Assembly: GCF_000732925.1 (NCBI RefSeq)
Contig: NZ_CP008953.1
Span: forward strand, 7,805,001 to 7,869,000
From: Amycolatopsis japonica
Lineage (GTDB): Bacteria > Actinomycetota > Actinomycetes > Mycobacteriales > Pseudonocardiaceae
DNA: 64,000 nt
Reading direction: 5' to 3'
In this document: positions 6,745 to 15,797 of the stretch, piece after piece
Layout: every line of letters begins with the position of its first letter
Position numbering within the stretch: the first letter of the stretch is position 1
Notes under the pieces: generated by a model
Databases searched by the model: none
Told to the model about the DNA's origin: nothing
The model's input: only the letters and a program-made list of their open reading frames with translations
Translations under genes and position numbers: made by a program

Positions 6745-9360
6745 TCAGGTCAGCAGGGTAAGGACGGTCTCGGAGTGGCGTCCGGGCGAACGCGCCGTGC
6801 GGGCCTGCAGCCACGCCTCGAGGCGGTCCTCCGGCAGCGGCCGCGAGATGAGGTAGCCCTGGGCGACGTCACAGCCCATCGCTTCGAGCTGATCCCGCGC
6901 GACGTCCTCCTCGACACCCTCCGCCACGACCGTGAGGCCGAGCGAGTGGCCCAGCTCGACGATGGAGCGCACGACGGCGAGGTCGCCGAGGTCGGTGCCC
7001 ATGCCGAGGACGAAGCTCTTGTCGATCTTGACCTGGTCGACCGGGAGCTGCCGCAGGTACGCCAGCGACGAGTAGCCGGTGCCGAAGTCATCGACGGCGA
7101 GCACGATGCCTAGCGAGTGCAGCTCCCGCAGGATCGGCAGCGCCTTCTGCGGGTCGGACATCACACCGGACTCGGTCAGCTCGAAGGTGAGCAGCTCGGG
7201 CGGGATGCCGAAGCGGTCGAGCTCGCGCGCGACCTTCGTCGGGAAGTCCTCGTCGGCCAGGTTCCGCACGGACAGGTTCACCGCGGCGGAGATGCGCAGG
7301 CCCTCGTCGAGCCACTTGCGCACGCGCTTCAACGACTCTTCGAGCACGAACGACGTCAGGACGCCGATGAGGCCGGCGGCTTCGATCGCCGGGACGAACT
7401 CGTCCGGGCCGAGCCTGCCGAACTCCGGGTGAACCCAGCGCACGAGCGCCTCGACACCTTGGATCTGCCGGTTCGGCAAGGTGATCTTCGGCTGGTAGTG
7501 GACGCTCAGCTGGCCTTCTTCGAGCGACTGCCGGAACTGCGTGACCATCTGGAACCGGCGCATGAAGATCTGGCCCATGCTGGCCATGTAGCCACGGACC
7601 TCTTCGCCGCCCTTGGTCGCGCGGACGGCGACGTCGGCGCGCTGCAGGAGCCCGTCGACGTCGACCTGCTCGTCGTCTTCCGCCGAAGAGGTGGCGTAGC
7701 CGATCATCGCGTTGGCTTCGACGGAGAGCCGGTCGACCGGGTACGGGGCGACGAGTTCCGCGCGAAGCAGTTCCGCGGCGGCCTGGGCGCGTTCCGGCGC
7801 GCAGCCGACGAGGAGTGCCGCGAACGACGCGCCTTCGAGCCTGGCGAGCGGGACGTCGGGGCCGAGCGCGTCGCGGATCCGGCGGCCCGCGGCGATGACC
7901 ATCCGGTCGGCCCACACGTAGCCGAGTGCGTCGCTGACGGTGGAGAAGACATCCAAATCGACCCGGAGCACGACCGCGTCGACCTGTTCCCGCAACGGCT
8001 CCTTGGCGACCTGGCGGAAGCCCGGCCGGTTGAGCAGACCGGTCAGCGGGTCGTGGTACGCGTCGTGGCGCAGGGTCGCGAGCAGGCGCCGGTTGTCCAG
8101 CGACGTCGCGAGGTGGCTGGCCATCGTGCCGAGCAGCTGGACGTCGTACTTGCCGAACCCACGCCAGCGGCTCAGCCTGTCGTGCGCTTCGACGACGCCG
8201 AGGAGCTGGTTCGCGCTGCGCAGCGGGACGACCAGCGCCTCCTGCGCGCCGCGGTCGAGCAACGCGGAGCGGACGTCGGGATTGGCTTCGGTGATCCGGA
8301 AGTGGCGGACGTGCGCGCCGGGCAGGCGCAGCAGCGGGTCGTCGGCGGCCGGGTCGACGGGCGGCAGTTCGTCGCCCGCGACGACCATCCGCATGGTGTC
8401 CTTCGGCTCCAGTCGAAGCCTCAGCACGACGCGGCCGGCGGCGAGCTGGTCCTTGATGCGTTCGGCGATGGTCGCCCACTCACGGACATCGACACCACCG
8501 ACGAGTTCGTCCGCGCGCCCCGCGGGCCGTGCGGCGGCCTGCTGACCGGACCGCGCGACCATCAGGCTGACGTCGGACAACGCTTCCATGTCGCGTTGCT
8601 CGCGCAGCAGATCCGAGTACGCCCAGTACAACGCGGTGAGCCCGAGGAACACGGCGAGCACGAGCGGCCAGGCCTTCGGCGTCCCGGAAATGACCAAATA
8701 ACCGGAAAGACCGACCGAGGCGTTGACGAAGCCGACGACGAGGATGCGGCCGGTCAGCCGGATCGCGGTGCTGACGCGCATGCGGCGGCGCAGCACGCGG
8801 ACGGCGGCGAGCGCGAGCAGCGTGCTGACCAGCGGCGCGGTCAAAGTCCCGGCCAGCGCGGCGATCCAGGTCATGTCGTGGGCGCCGGAGGCCTGTTTCA
8901 CCAGTCCTGCCACGGCGAACGCGCCGGTGATCTCCAGCAGGAAGGCGCCGGCGTTGTAGAGCACGCGTCCGGCGACCTTGCGGGCAAGCAAGGTCCCGAT
9001 CCCCGCCGCGAGATGCGCGGCGAGCACGACTTCGAAGGGAGCGACGAAGAAACCGATGACCAGCGGGATCTCGGTGAACGAGATCGTCCACGAGATGCCG
9101 CTGCGGACGTCGACGTTGATGCCGAGCTGTTCGGCGAGCAGGAACGCGAGGGCGAGGATCGGCCCGATCCACAACAGATCGTCCGAAGCCTCGAAGTCCA
9201 GCCAAAGGCTGACCGCGGCCGCGGCGGCGATGCCCATGGTGAGTACCGCGAAGGTGTAGACGCGGAACCGTCGCTCGTCGGTACGAGCCTCCGTAACGGC
9301 GCCTCCCTTGCCCGCTGTCGCCTGTGCGGCGCTCCCGGGCCTGCCGTTCGTGTCCGGCAT
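6745..9360 (-). CDS. Membrane GAF-GGDEF-EAL protein, probable c-di-GMP phosphodiesterase
   Basis: 871 residues. Residues about 28-250 hold seven or eight hydrophobic segments forming an N-terminal membrane sensor. A GAF-like domain spans roughly 280-425. A GGDEF-fold domain follows (HDPLTGLLNRPGFRQVAK), but the active-site loop reads RLEGASFAAL instead of GG(D/E)EF, so cyclase activity is unlikely. The EAL domain is intact: EALVRW near residue 633, NLSVRNL, ELTESGVM, DDFGTGYSSL, VKIDKSF and AEGVE. I infer a c-di-GMP phosphodiesterase whose GGDEF domain may be a GTP-sensing regulatory domain. It is transcribed divergently from the GNAT gene. Confidence 0.9.
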   Translation of the reverse strand: MPDTNGRPGSAAQATAGKGGAVTEARTDERRFRVYTFAVLTMGIAAAAAVSLWLDFEASDDLLWIGPILALAFLLAEQLGINVDVRSGISWTISFTEIPLVIGFFVAPFEVVLAAHLAAGIGTLLARKVAGRVLYNAGAFLLEITGAFAVAGLVKQASGAHDMTWIAALAGTLTAPLVSTLLALAAVRVLRRRMRVSTAIRLTGRILVVGFVNASVGLSGYLVISGTPKAWPLVLAVFLGLTALYWAYSDLLREQRDMEALSDVSLMVARSGQQAAARPAGRADELVGGVDVREWATIAERIKDQLAAGRVVLRLRLEPKDTMRMVVAGDELPPVDPAADDPLLRLPGAHVRHFRITEANPDVRSALLDRGAQEALVVPLRSANQLLGVVEAHDRLSRWRGFGKYDVQLLGTMASHLATSLDNRRLLATLRHDAYHDPLTGLLNRPGFRQVAKEPLREQVDAVVLRVDLDVFSTVSDALGYVWADRMVIAAGRRIRDALGPDVPLARLEGASFAALLVGCAPERAQAAAELLRAELVAPYPVDRLSVEANAMIGYATSSAEDDEQVDVDGLLQRADVAVRATKGGEEVRGYMASMGQIFMRRFQMVTQFRQSLEEGQLSVHYQPKITLPNRQIQGVEALVRWVHPEFGRLGPDEFVPAIEAAGLIGVLTSFVLEESLKRVRKWLDEGLRISAAVNLSVRNLADEDFPTKVARELDRFGIPPELLTFELTESGVMSDPQKALPILRELHSLGIVLAVDDFGTGYSSLAYLRQLPVDQVKIDKSFVLGMGTDLGDLAVVRSIVELGHSLGLTVVAEGVEEDVARDQLEAMGCDVAQGYLISRPLPEDRLEAWLQARTARSPGRHSETVLTLLT

Positions 9361-9640
9361 CCGACCTTCCTTCCCGGCTGCCCAACCGGTCTTGTCCTAC
9401 CGCGACCTCGGGGACGAGGGCAATACAGTACCCCGGAGGGCGTACCCAAGTCCCATTCGAGACAGTATGAGATCACCCCAGGGTTAACAATGGGCGCGTC
9501 GCGCTGACCTGCGTGGACCAAGGGGTGAAATGGGAGCGTTATTCGCGTTCCTTCCGACTACCGGAAGTCACCTGGCGCCACGCTCCGGCCAATCTCGTGA
9601 AGTTCCCGGCGGACCCGTCAGTAGGGGCTTGAATAGCCCT

Positions 9641-10579
9641 ATGAATAGCCACGCCATCGCCGCCGGGCACGCCGAGCGGCTCGCCACCGTGGACGCCCTG
9701 CTCCCCGAAATGCCTGCACTGGAGCCTGTCGAGGGCTCCGTGTCACTCTCCGCGACGGCAGGCGACTCGGCCGCCGCCGGATTGTCGGTACGGACCGAGG
9801 CGGGCCCCGATTCCGTTGACTCTCCGTGGCGGGCCCTCGTCGAGCATCGCCTCGAAGCCCGCCTCACCGGACCCCGCCCGGAAGCCGCCCTCGACGCATT
9901 ACTCACCCGATGGGATGAACATCTGAAGACCGTGGCCCCACCTGGGGATGTCGAGACGGCGGCGACCGTGGTGCGGCCAAGCCGGGACTCCCCCGGCTCG
10001 GCCGAATTGCTGCGTCGCGGCTTCGCGCCGGTGCTGGTGATCGCGGTCCGCCCGGCCGACCGGCTCGCCGTGACCGGACCGCCCGCCACTCCCGGGGTGC
10101 ACATCCGGCCCGCCGAAGCGGATGATCTCGAAACCGCCGTCGGACTCGAACTGGAATTGCAGCGTTATGACGCGCAGTTCGGTTCTGTCACTTTGCGCGA
10201 GGGCGCGGAGGAAACGATCACGGCGGACCTGTCGAAACAGTTGGGCCGGGAAAATCCGACGTTGTGGATCGCCGAGCTGTACGGCCGTCCGCTGGGCATG
10301 GTGCGGGTGCAGTTCCCCGGCGACACGGCGTGGATCCGCGGCCGGGTCGCGGCCGAGAAGGTCGGCTACCTGTCGTCGCTGGCGGTGGCGGAACAGGCGC
10401 GGTCGAGCGGGGTGGGGACGGCGCTCGCCGCGCACGCGCACCAGGTCTTCGACGAATGCGGCACCGACGCCGTGCTGCTGCACCACGCGCTGGCCAATCC
10501 GCGCTCGACGCCGTTCTGGTACGCGCAGGGCTATCGGCCGCTCTGGACGTACTGGCAGCGGCGACCCGCGGTGCCTTGA
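9641..10579 (+). CDS. GNAT-family N-acetyltransferase
   Basis: 312 residues from the ATG at 9641; an in-frame start at 9530 is possible but reads less like protein. The C-terminal half carries the GNAT fold: VHIRPAEADDLETAVGLELE, then the acetyl-CoA loop VAEQARSSGVGTALAAHAHQVF and the late block NPRSTPFWYAQGYRPLW. The N-terminal half may be a second, degenerate GNAT domain. Substrate unknown. The 280-bp gap to the divergent EAL gene must contain both promoters; I could not identify clear boxes. Confidence 0.82.
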   Translation: MNSHAIAAGHAERLATVDALLPEMPALEPVEGSVSLSATAGDSAAAGLSVRTEAGPDSVDSPWRALVEHRLEARLTGPRPEAALDALLTRWDEHLKTVAPPGDVETAATVVRPSRDSPGSAELLRRGFAPVLVIAVRPADRLAVTGPPATPGVHIRPAEADDLETAVGLELELQRYDAQFGSVTLREGAEETITADLSKQLGRENPTLWIAELYGRPLGMVRVQFPGDTAWIRGRVAAEKVGYLSSLAVAEQARSSGVGTALAAHAHQVFDECGTDAVLLHHALANPRSTPFWYAQGYRPLWTYWQRRPAVP

Positions 10580-10598
10580 TCCGGATAGGCTCGTTCTC

Positions 10599-11447
10599 GT
10601 GAAGAGGGACGATGACGCGGCCCCGGTGGCGCCGACCGGGGTCGACACCGAAAAGCCGTCCGCGGCGAGGATCTACGACTGGTTCCTCGGCGGGACCCAC
10701 AACTGGGCGGTCGACCGCGAGTTCGCCCGCGCGCTGGAAAAGCAGTGGCGCTGGGTCAAACCGGGCGCGCGGCACAACCGCGAGTTCATGAACCGCGTCG
10801 TGCGCGCGGCGCTGGGCGCGGGGATCCGGCAGTTCATCGATCTGGGGTCCGGTGTCCCGACGGCCGGGAACGTGCACGAGATCGTGCAGGAAGAACTGGA
10901 GCCGGGCGAGACGGCGAAGGTCGTGTACGTCGACTACGAGCCGGTGGCGGTGGCGCACGCGGAGCTGATCCTCGAACGCCACGAGGCGACCGACTGGGCG
11001 GGGATCGTGCATGCGGACATGCGGCGGCCGAAGGACGTCCTGCGGCATCCGGAGACGCTGCGGCTGATCGACTTCGACCAGCCGGTGTGCCTGATGATGA
11101 TGGCCGTCCTGCATTTCGCCGGCCCGCACGACGATCCGCCCGCGCTGGTCGCGACGTACCGGAACGCGCTCGCGCCGGGCAGCTGGCTGGGGCTGTCGCA
11201 TATGAGCTTCGGCGGCCAGACCGGCGAGGACGCCGACGGGCTGCACTGGATGGTCGAGCAGTACCGGAAGACGAGCAACCCGGTGTGGATGCGGGACCGC
11301 GAAGAGATCGAGCCGCTCTTCGGGGACTGGCCGCTGCTGGAGCCCGGCGTCGTCCACTTGCCCGACTGGCGGCCCGTGCGGGAGCTGCGGCGGGACGAGG
11401 AAGGCGCCCGCCCGTTCGCCTGGTGCGGTGTCTCGGTGCACCCCTGA
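10599..11447 (+). CDS. SAM-dependent methyltransferase, actinobacterial DUF574/Methyltransf_19 family
   Basis: 282 residues from the GTG at 10599. The family hallmark SAARIYDWFLGGTHNWAVDR opens the domain at about residue 20. The SAM-binding strand is QFIDLGSGVPTAGNVHE, followed by VVYVDYEPVAVAHA and the LMMMAVLHF stretch. This family is abundant in Streptomyces, Frankia and Pseudonocardiaceae, and most members have no known substrate. It lies 19 bp after the GNAT gene and may be cotranscribed. Its stop codon lies inside one arm of a large palindrome. Confidence 0.9.
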   Translation: MKRDDDAAPVAPTGVDTEKPSAARIYDWFLGGTHNWAVDREFARALEKQWRWVKPGARHNREFMNRVVRAALGAGIRQFIDLGSGVPTAGNVHEIVQEELEPGETAKVVYVDYEPVAVAHAELILERHEATDWAGIVHADMRRPKDVLRHPETLRLIDFDQPVCLMMMAVLHFAGPHDDPPALVATYRNALAPGSWLGLSHMSFGGQTGEDADGLHWMVEQYRKTSNPVWMRDREEIEPLFGDWPLLEPGVVHLPDWRPVRELRRDEEGARPFAWCGVSVHP

Positions 11448-11523
11448 CCTCCGACCTCTCGCCGGTTCGCGTCGCGTTTAGGGGGCTAAAGGCGACGCGT
11501 ACCGAGCAGAGGTCGGATGTCAG
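11444..11523. repeat. 80-bp palindrome containing the stop codons of two convergent genes
   Basis: The two 38-nt arms match with only a few mismatches. Outer blocks are CTGAC, TCCGACCTCT and CGCGTCGC; the centre carries TTTAG/CTAAA like the dispersed repeat family seen elsewhere. The TGA of the methyltransferase (11445-11447) and the TGA of the propeller gene (complement of 11520-11522) are in the symmetric outer ends. Confidence 0.85.
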
Positions 11524-12887
11524 CCGAAGCGGCAGACGAGGGCACCTGCGTACTGGTTGTAGTCCCCCTTGGCGGCGAACATGACACCGCCGGCCCAGAA
11601 GAACTCGTAAAACGCGATCAGCGAGATTCCTTTGGTCTTGGGGTCGTCGTCCATCTGATAGGTCCCGACGACCGTCAGGGCACCATCGGCGGGCTTGACC
11701 CGGACGACCTGCTGAGGGCCTTCGTCGTCGTCCGGCGGCGCGACCTCCGCGATGATCTCGCCGTTGTCGACGGCGACGGGGGCCATGAAGCGATCCCCCT
11801 CGGCCGCGGGCGTCTCCCATTTCTTCTCACCGTTCTTCAGATCGAAGGCGACGATGCTGCTCGGCAGCGCGGGCGCGACTCCGGTGACGGTCACGAGCAG
11901 GCCGTCCGTCACCAGAGCGCGCATCCTGCTGTGCAGGCTGCCGGACGCGTCGTCACCGTTGAAGTCCATCTGCGGCCTGGCAAGCCCCGTCTCGTAGTTT
12001 CCCGCTTCGACCCTGGCCGTCGGCGTGAACGTGTCGTCCAGCATCAGGTAGGCGCTCTCGTCGTCGGCATCGTCCAGGAAGATGACCGGCGGCGTGGTGC
12101 TGACCCACGCGGGGACGATCGTGGTGGTGGGAATCGGCTTCACCAAGGTCTTCTCCTTGGTGACGGCCCCTGCGACATCGACGGCGACGATCGCGAGATC
12201 GAACTCCGGGTAACTGTTCAGGCAGGTCACCAGGAGCGCGACAGCCCGCCCCTGGGGCATGGCGTCCTTGGCGCGACAGTGCAAGCCCTTCTCCGGTGTA
12301 TCGGGCGGCGTCGGCTTCGACCATTTCGTCCGTCCGGTCGCCACTTCGAGACCGGCCATGCCGAAGGACTGCGTGACCACGACGGTGTCTTCGATGATCT
12401 CCAACGAAGCGCTTTTCGCCGGCTTGTCGTCGTACTGCGGCGTCTTGAACGGTTGCTGCCAGACGAACGAGCCCATCCCGAAGTCGAGCAGGGCCGCGAC
12501 CGCGCAGCCACCGCCGTAGGCCACGGCGACACGGTTCTGGACGACCGCGGTGCCGGCACCGCAAAAGACCCCTTCCGGCGGCTTGATCCGCCACCGGAGG
12601 GCGCCGTCCGCCTGGGCGTAGGCGCTGACATGTTCGTCGTTGAGGACTACGAAGAGATCGCCGGCGGTCCACGCCGCCACGCCTTCGTCGTACGACGGCA
12701 TGTCCGCCGCGCCGTGCCGCCATTTCGATGCCGCCTGGGCGGCGCCGTTCGCGCCCACCGCCATCGGCGTGCCGTCGATCGTCGTCCGGCCGACGACGAC
12801 CGCCGCGGTCGTGATCGCAACGGCGGCGGCGATCGTGAAAACGATCAGAAGGATCCAAGGCCGTCGGTCCGGCGTCCCCTGCTGCAC
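11520..12887 (-). CDS. Membrane-anchored PQQ-like beta-propeller protein
   Basis: 455 residues from the GTG at 12887, which has GGGGAGGGG upstream; a longer frame exists but lacks such a site. A single membrane segment (WILLIVFTIAAAVAITTAAVVV) lies at about residues 12-34, leaving the rest outside. The remainder shows repeated Trp-containing blades (GALRWRIKPP, SFVWQQPF, GRTKWSKP, GEKKWETP) typical of PQQ_2/WD-like propellers. PQQ-binding residues cannot be asserted. BamB-like or substrate-binding roles are possible, but no partner is adjacent. Function unknown. Confidence 0.75.
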   Translation of the reverse strand: MQQGTPDRRPWILLIVFTIAAAVAITTAAVVVGRTTIDGTPMAVGANGAAQAASKWRHGAADMPSYDEGVAAWTAGDLFVVLNDEHVSAYAQADGALRWRIKPPEGVFCGAGTAVVQNRVAVAYGGGCAVAALLDFGMGSFVWQQPFKTPQYDDKPAKSASLEIIEDTVVVTQSFGMAGLEVATGRTKWSKPTPPDTPEKGLHCRAKDAMPQGRAVALLVTCLNSYPEFDLAIVAVDVAGAVTKEKTLVKPIPTTTIVPAWVSTTPPVIFLDDADDESAYLMLDDTFTPTARVEAGNYETGLARPQMDFNGDDASGSLHSRMRALVTDGLLVTVTGVAPALPSSIVAFDLKNGEKKWETPAAEGDRFMAPVAVDNGEIIAEVAPPDDDEGPQQVVRVKPADGALTVVGTYQMDDDPKTKGISLIAFYEFFWAGGVMFAAKGDYNQYAGALVCRFG

Positions 12888-12987
12888 GTCACCCCTCCCC
12901 AGGTCGTCACAGTGCGCGCACGGGACGCTACCAGTGCGATGATCGCCGACGGCGAACAACGAAGGGAAACAAACGGGTCGATAGGAG

Positions 12988-13010
12988 AGTTGAGCTAGAC
13001 AGACTCAACT
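12988..13010 (+). promoter_or_regulatory. HAIR-like HspR operator upstream of lon
   Basis: The sequence reads GTTGAGC-N7-ACTCAAC, extended by A and T on the outside. The HAIR consensus is CTTGAGT-N7-ACTCAAG. It ends 17 bp before the lon start codon. Confidence 0.8.
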
Positions 13011-13027
13011 AACCGAGGAGTGCACAG

Positions 13028-15430
13028 ATGACCGACAACCGCCTCCTGCCCGTCCTCCCGCTCGATGACGACGTCGTGCTGCCGGGCATGATCGTCCCGC
13101 TCGACCTCGCCGACACGGAGACGCGCGCCGCGGTGGAGTCCGCCCAGGCCAATACGCCTGCCCAGGCTTCCTTCCCGGGGATCCGGTCCAGCGCCGCCAC
13201 CAAGGCCGAGGTGCTGATCGTCCCCCGCGTCCACGGCGAATACGCCGAACTCGGCACCATCGCGACCGTCGAACGCATCGGGCGCGTGCCCGGCGGCAAG
13301 ACCGCGGTGCTGTTGCGCGGTACCCGCCGCGCCGTCGTCGGCCGCATCGCCGACGGTCCCGGCGCCGCTCGCTGGGTCCACGCCGAGGTCGCCACCGAGA
13401 CCACCGACGACAACTCCGCGAAGCTCGCGTCCGAGTACAAGAGCGTCGTCCTCGCGATCCTCCAGCAGCGTGGCGGCTGGCAGATGATCGACGCCGTCCA
13501 GGAGGTCGAAGACCCGTCCGCGCTCGCCGACCTCGCGGGCAACTCGTCGTACCTGAACACCGAGCAGAAGCTCGAACTGCTCACCGCGCTCGACGTTTCG
13601 GCACGGCTGGAAAAGGCCCTCGAGTGGAGCCGCGAGCAGCTGGCCGAACTCGAGGTCACCGACACCATCCGCAAGGACGTCCAGGAGGGCATGGAGAAGC
13701 AGCAGAAGGAGTTCCTGCTGCGCCGCCAGCTCGAAGCGATCCGCAAGGAGCTGGGCGAGCTCGACGGAACGGCCAACGACGACGACTACCGCGCCCGCGT
13801 CGAGGCCGCCGAGCTGCCGGACGCGGTCAAGAAGGCCGCACTGTCCGAAGTGGACAAACTGGAGCGCACCTCCGACCAGTCCCCCGAGGGCGGCTGGATC
13901 CGCACCTGGCTGGACACGGTCCTCGAACTGCCGTGGAACGAGCGCACCACCGACGTCCACGACATCGCCGCCGCGCGCGACATCCTCGACGCCGACCACG
14001 CCGGCCTCGACGATGTGAAGGAACGCATCATCGAGTACCTGGCCGTGCGCAAGCGTCGTGCGGAGTCGGGGCTCGGCCCGGTCGGCGGACGGCGTTCGGG
14101 CGCGGTGCTCGCGCTCGCCGGTCCTCCGGGGGTCGGCAAGACGTCGCTCGGCGAGTCCGTGGCGAAGGCGATGGGCCGCAAGTTCGTCCGCGTCGCGCTC
14201 GGCGGCATCCGTGACGAGGCGGAGATCCGCGGTCACCGCCGCACGTACGTCGGCGCGCTGCCCGGCCGGATCGTCCGCGCCATCAAGGAAGCGGGTTCGA
14301 TGAACCCGGTCGTGCTGCTCGACGAGATCGACAAGGTCGGCGCCGACTACCGCGGCGATCCGACGGCGGCGTTGCTGGAGGTGCTGGATCCGGAGCAGAA
14401 CCACACGTTCCGCGACCACTACCTCGAGGTCGAGCTGGACCTGTCCGACGTCGTGTTCCTCGCGACGGCGAACGCGCTCGAGACCATTCCCGGCCCGCTG
14501 CTGGACCGGATGGAGCTGGTCACCCTCGACGGCTACACCGAGCACGAGAAGGTCACCATCGCCCGCGATCACTTGCTCCCCCGCGAGCTGGAGCGCGCCG
14601 GTCTCGGCAAGGACGACGTCACGCTGACCGACGGCGCGTTCAGCCGCATCGCCGCCGAGTACACGCGGGAGGCCGGGGTGCGCAACGCGAACCGGACCAT
14701 CGCGAAGGTACTGCGCAAGGTGGCGACCAAGGTCGCGCTGGACGAGGTCGCGCTGCCGCTGACGATCGACGCCGAGGGGCTGGAGACCTACCTCGGCCGT
14801 CCGCGGCACCTGCCGGAGTCCTCGCTGCCCGCATCGACCCAGCGCACGTCGACCCCGGGGGTGGCCACCGGGCTGGCGGTGACCGGCGCCGGCGGTGACG
14901 TCCTCTACATCGAGGCGTCGCTGGCGGATCCGGAGTCCGGCTCCACCGGGCTTCAGCTGACCGGCCAGCTGGGCGAGGTGATGAAGGAATCGGTGCAGAT
15001 CGCGTTGTCGTACCTGCGTTCGCACGGCGCTGAGCTGGAACTCCCGGTCGGCGACCTGAAGGACCGCGGCATCCACGTGCACGTCCCCGCGGGCGCGGTG
15101 CCCAAGGACGGGCCGAGCGCCGGCATCACGATGACGACCGCGCTGGCGTCCCTGCTTTCGGGCCGGGTCGTGAAGTCGGACGTCGCGATGACCGGTGAGG
15201 TGTCGCTGACCGGGCGCGTGCTGCCGATCGGCGGGGTCAAGCAGAAGCTGCTGGCCGCGCACCGGGCCGGGATGAAGACGGTGATCATCCCGCAGCGCAA
15301 CGAGCCCGATCTGGACGACGTCCCGGCCGAAGTGCTGGCCCAGCTGGACGTCCACGCCGTGGCGAACGTCCGCGACGTGCTGGACATCGCGCTGGCCCCG
15401 GCGACGGCTCCGGTCGCCCATGCGGCGTAA
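13028..15430 (+). CDS. lon: ATP-dependent protease Lon
   Basis: 800 residues, full-length LonA. An N-terminal substrate-binding LAN domain (LPVLPLDDDVVLPGMIVPL) is followed by a helical region, then the AAA+ module with Walker A GPPGVGKT at residues 365-372 and Walker B VVLLDEIDKVG. The C-terminal serine protease domain has the catalytic Ser697 in DGPSAGI and the Lys partner in GGVKQKLL (about residue 740). Lon degrades misfolded and regulatory proteins. The start has GAGGAG upstream. A HAIR-like site suggests repression by HspR, as known for lon in Streptomyces lividans. A strong terminator follows. Confidence 0.97.
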   Translation: MTDNRLLPVLPLDDDVVLPGMIVPLDLADTETRAAVESAQANTPAQASFPGIRSSAATKAEVLIVPRVHGEYAELGTIATVERIGRVPGGKTAVLLRGTRRAVVGRIADGPGAARWVHAEVATETTDDNSAKLASEYKSVVLAILQQRGGWQMIDAVQEVEDPSALADLAGNSSYLNTEQKLELLTALDVSARLEKALEWSREQLAELEVTDTIRKDVQEGMEKQQKEFLLRRQLEAIRKELGELDGTANDDDYRARVEAAELPDAVKKAALSEVDKLERTSDQSPEGGWIRTWLDTVLELPWNERTTDVHDIAAARDILDADHAGLDDVKERIIEYLAVRKRRAESGLGPVGGRRSGAVLALAGPPGVGKTSLGESVAKAMGRKFVRVALGGIRDEAEIRGHRRTYVGALPGRIVRAIKEAGSMNPVVLLDEIDKVGADYRGDPTAALLEVLDPEQNHTFRDHYLEVELDLSDVVFLATANALETIPGPLLDRMELVTLDGYTEHEKVTIARDHLLPRELERAGLGKDDVTLTDGAFSRIAAEYTREAGVRNANRTIAKVLRKVATKVALDEVALPLTIDAEGLETYLGRPRHLPESSLPASTQRTSTPGVATGLAVTGAGGDVLYIEASLADPESGSTGLQLTGQLGEVMKESVQIALSYLRSHGAELELPVGDLKDRGIHVHVPAGAVPKDGPSAGITMTTALASLLSGRVVKSDVAMTGEVSLTGRVLPIGGVKQKLLAAHRAGMKTVIIPQRNEPDLDDVPAEVLAQLDVHAVANVRDVLDIALAPATAPVAHAA

Positions 15431-15439
15431 CGGCGCGAG

Positions 15440-15480
15440 GCCGAAGCCCCGGATCCTCTCGTGGGTCCGGGGCTTTCGGC
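15440..15480 (+). terminator. Terminator after lon
   Basis: GCCGAAGCCCCGGATCC pairs with GGGTCCGGGGCTTTCGGC around a 6-nt loop, with a couple of wobble or mismatched positions. It begins 10 bp after the lon stop. Confidence 0.8.
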
Positions 15481-15527
15481 TTGCCGAGATCCGGACGAAC
15501 CCGGACATTGACTCGCCTTAAACTCCC

Positions 15528-15546
15528 TATCACGTTTTGATAACGT
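15528..15546 (+). promoter_or_regulatory. Overlapping palindromes, candidate operator
   Basis: TATCA-N5-TGATA (15528-15542) overlaps ACGTT-N5-AACGT (15532-15546). A TTGACT hexamer starts at 15509, so the site would overlap a core promoter. It precedes a three-gene set that includes an HTH regulator. The regulator-operator link is inference. Confidence 0.4.
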
Positions 15547-15596
15547 ACATTGCGTGCCACCCAGCCGGGGTGCGTGATCCTTGAGAGGGCAAGGTC

Positions 15597-15797
15597 ATGA
15601 GTCAAGGAATTCTTTCCCCGTTGCGGCCGAGGCGAAGGTGCGTTTCGGCCGGTCAGATCGTCTGTCTGAGCATTCTCACCGGATTCACCGCGACGCTGAC
15701 CTTCGCCGGCACCAGCGCCACTATCGCCGCGGGGATCGCCATCACCCCGTTCGGCGTCGTTCTCCGTCACCCCGCGCCTGCCAAGGCACCCCGGTGA
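15597..15797 (+). CDS. Small membrane peptide of unknown function
   Basis: 66 residues. A basic N-terminus (LRPRRRC) is followed by two closely spaced hydrophobic stretches, about residues 18-34 and 38-54, so it is one or two membrane segments. GAGAGGG precedes the ATG with good spacing. Its stop overlaps the GTG start of the HTH gene (GTGA), which supports it being a real translated gene. I recognise no family. It could be a membrane signal partner of the downstream regulator (inference). Confidence 0.55.
   Translation: MSQGILSPLRPRRRCVSAGQIVCLSILTGFTATLTFAGTSATIAAGIAITPFGVVLRHPAPAKAPR

Noticed and set aside
7117..9507. A 796-codon open frame on the plus strand opposite the GGDEF-EAL gene
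   Set aside because: It is Arg/Glu/Asp-rich with no recognisable motif, while the minus strand has a complete EAL domain.
12995..15508. An 837-codon open frame on the minus strand opposite lon
   Set aside because: It mirrors the codon bias of lon, has a low-complexity Arg/Val/Leu composition and no domain. High-GC genes commonly create such antisense frames.
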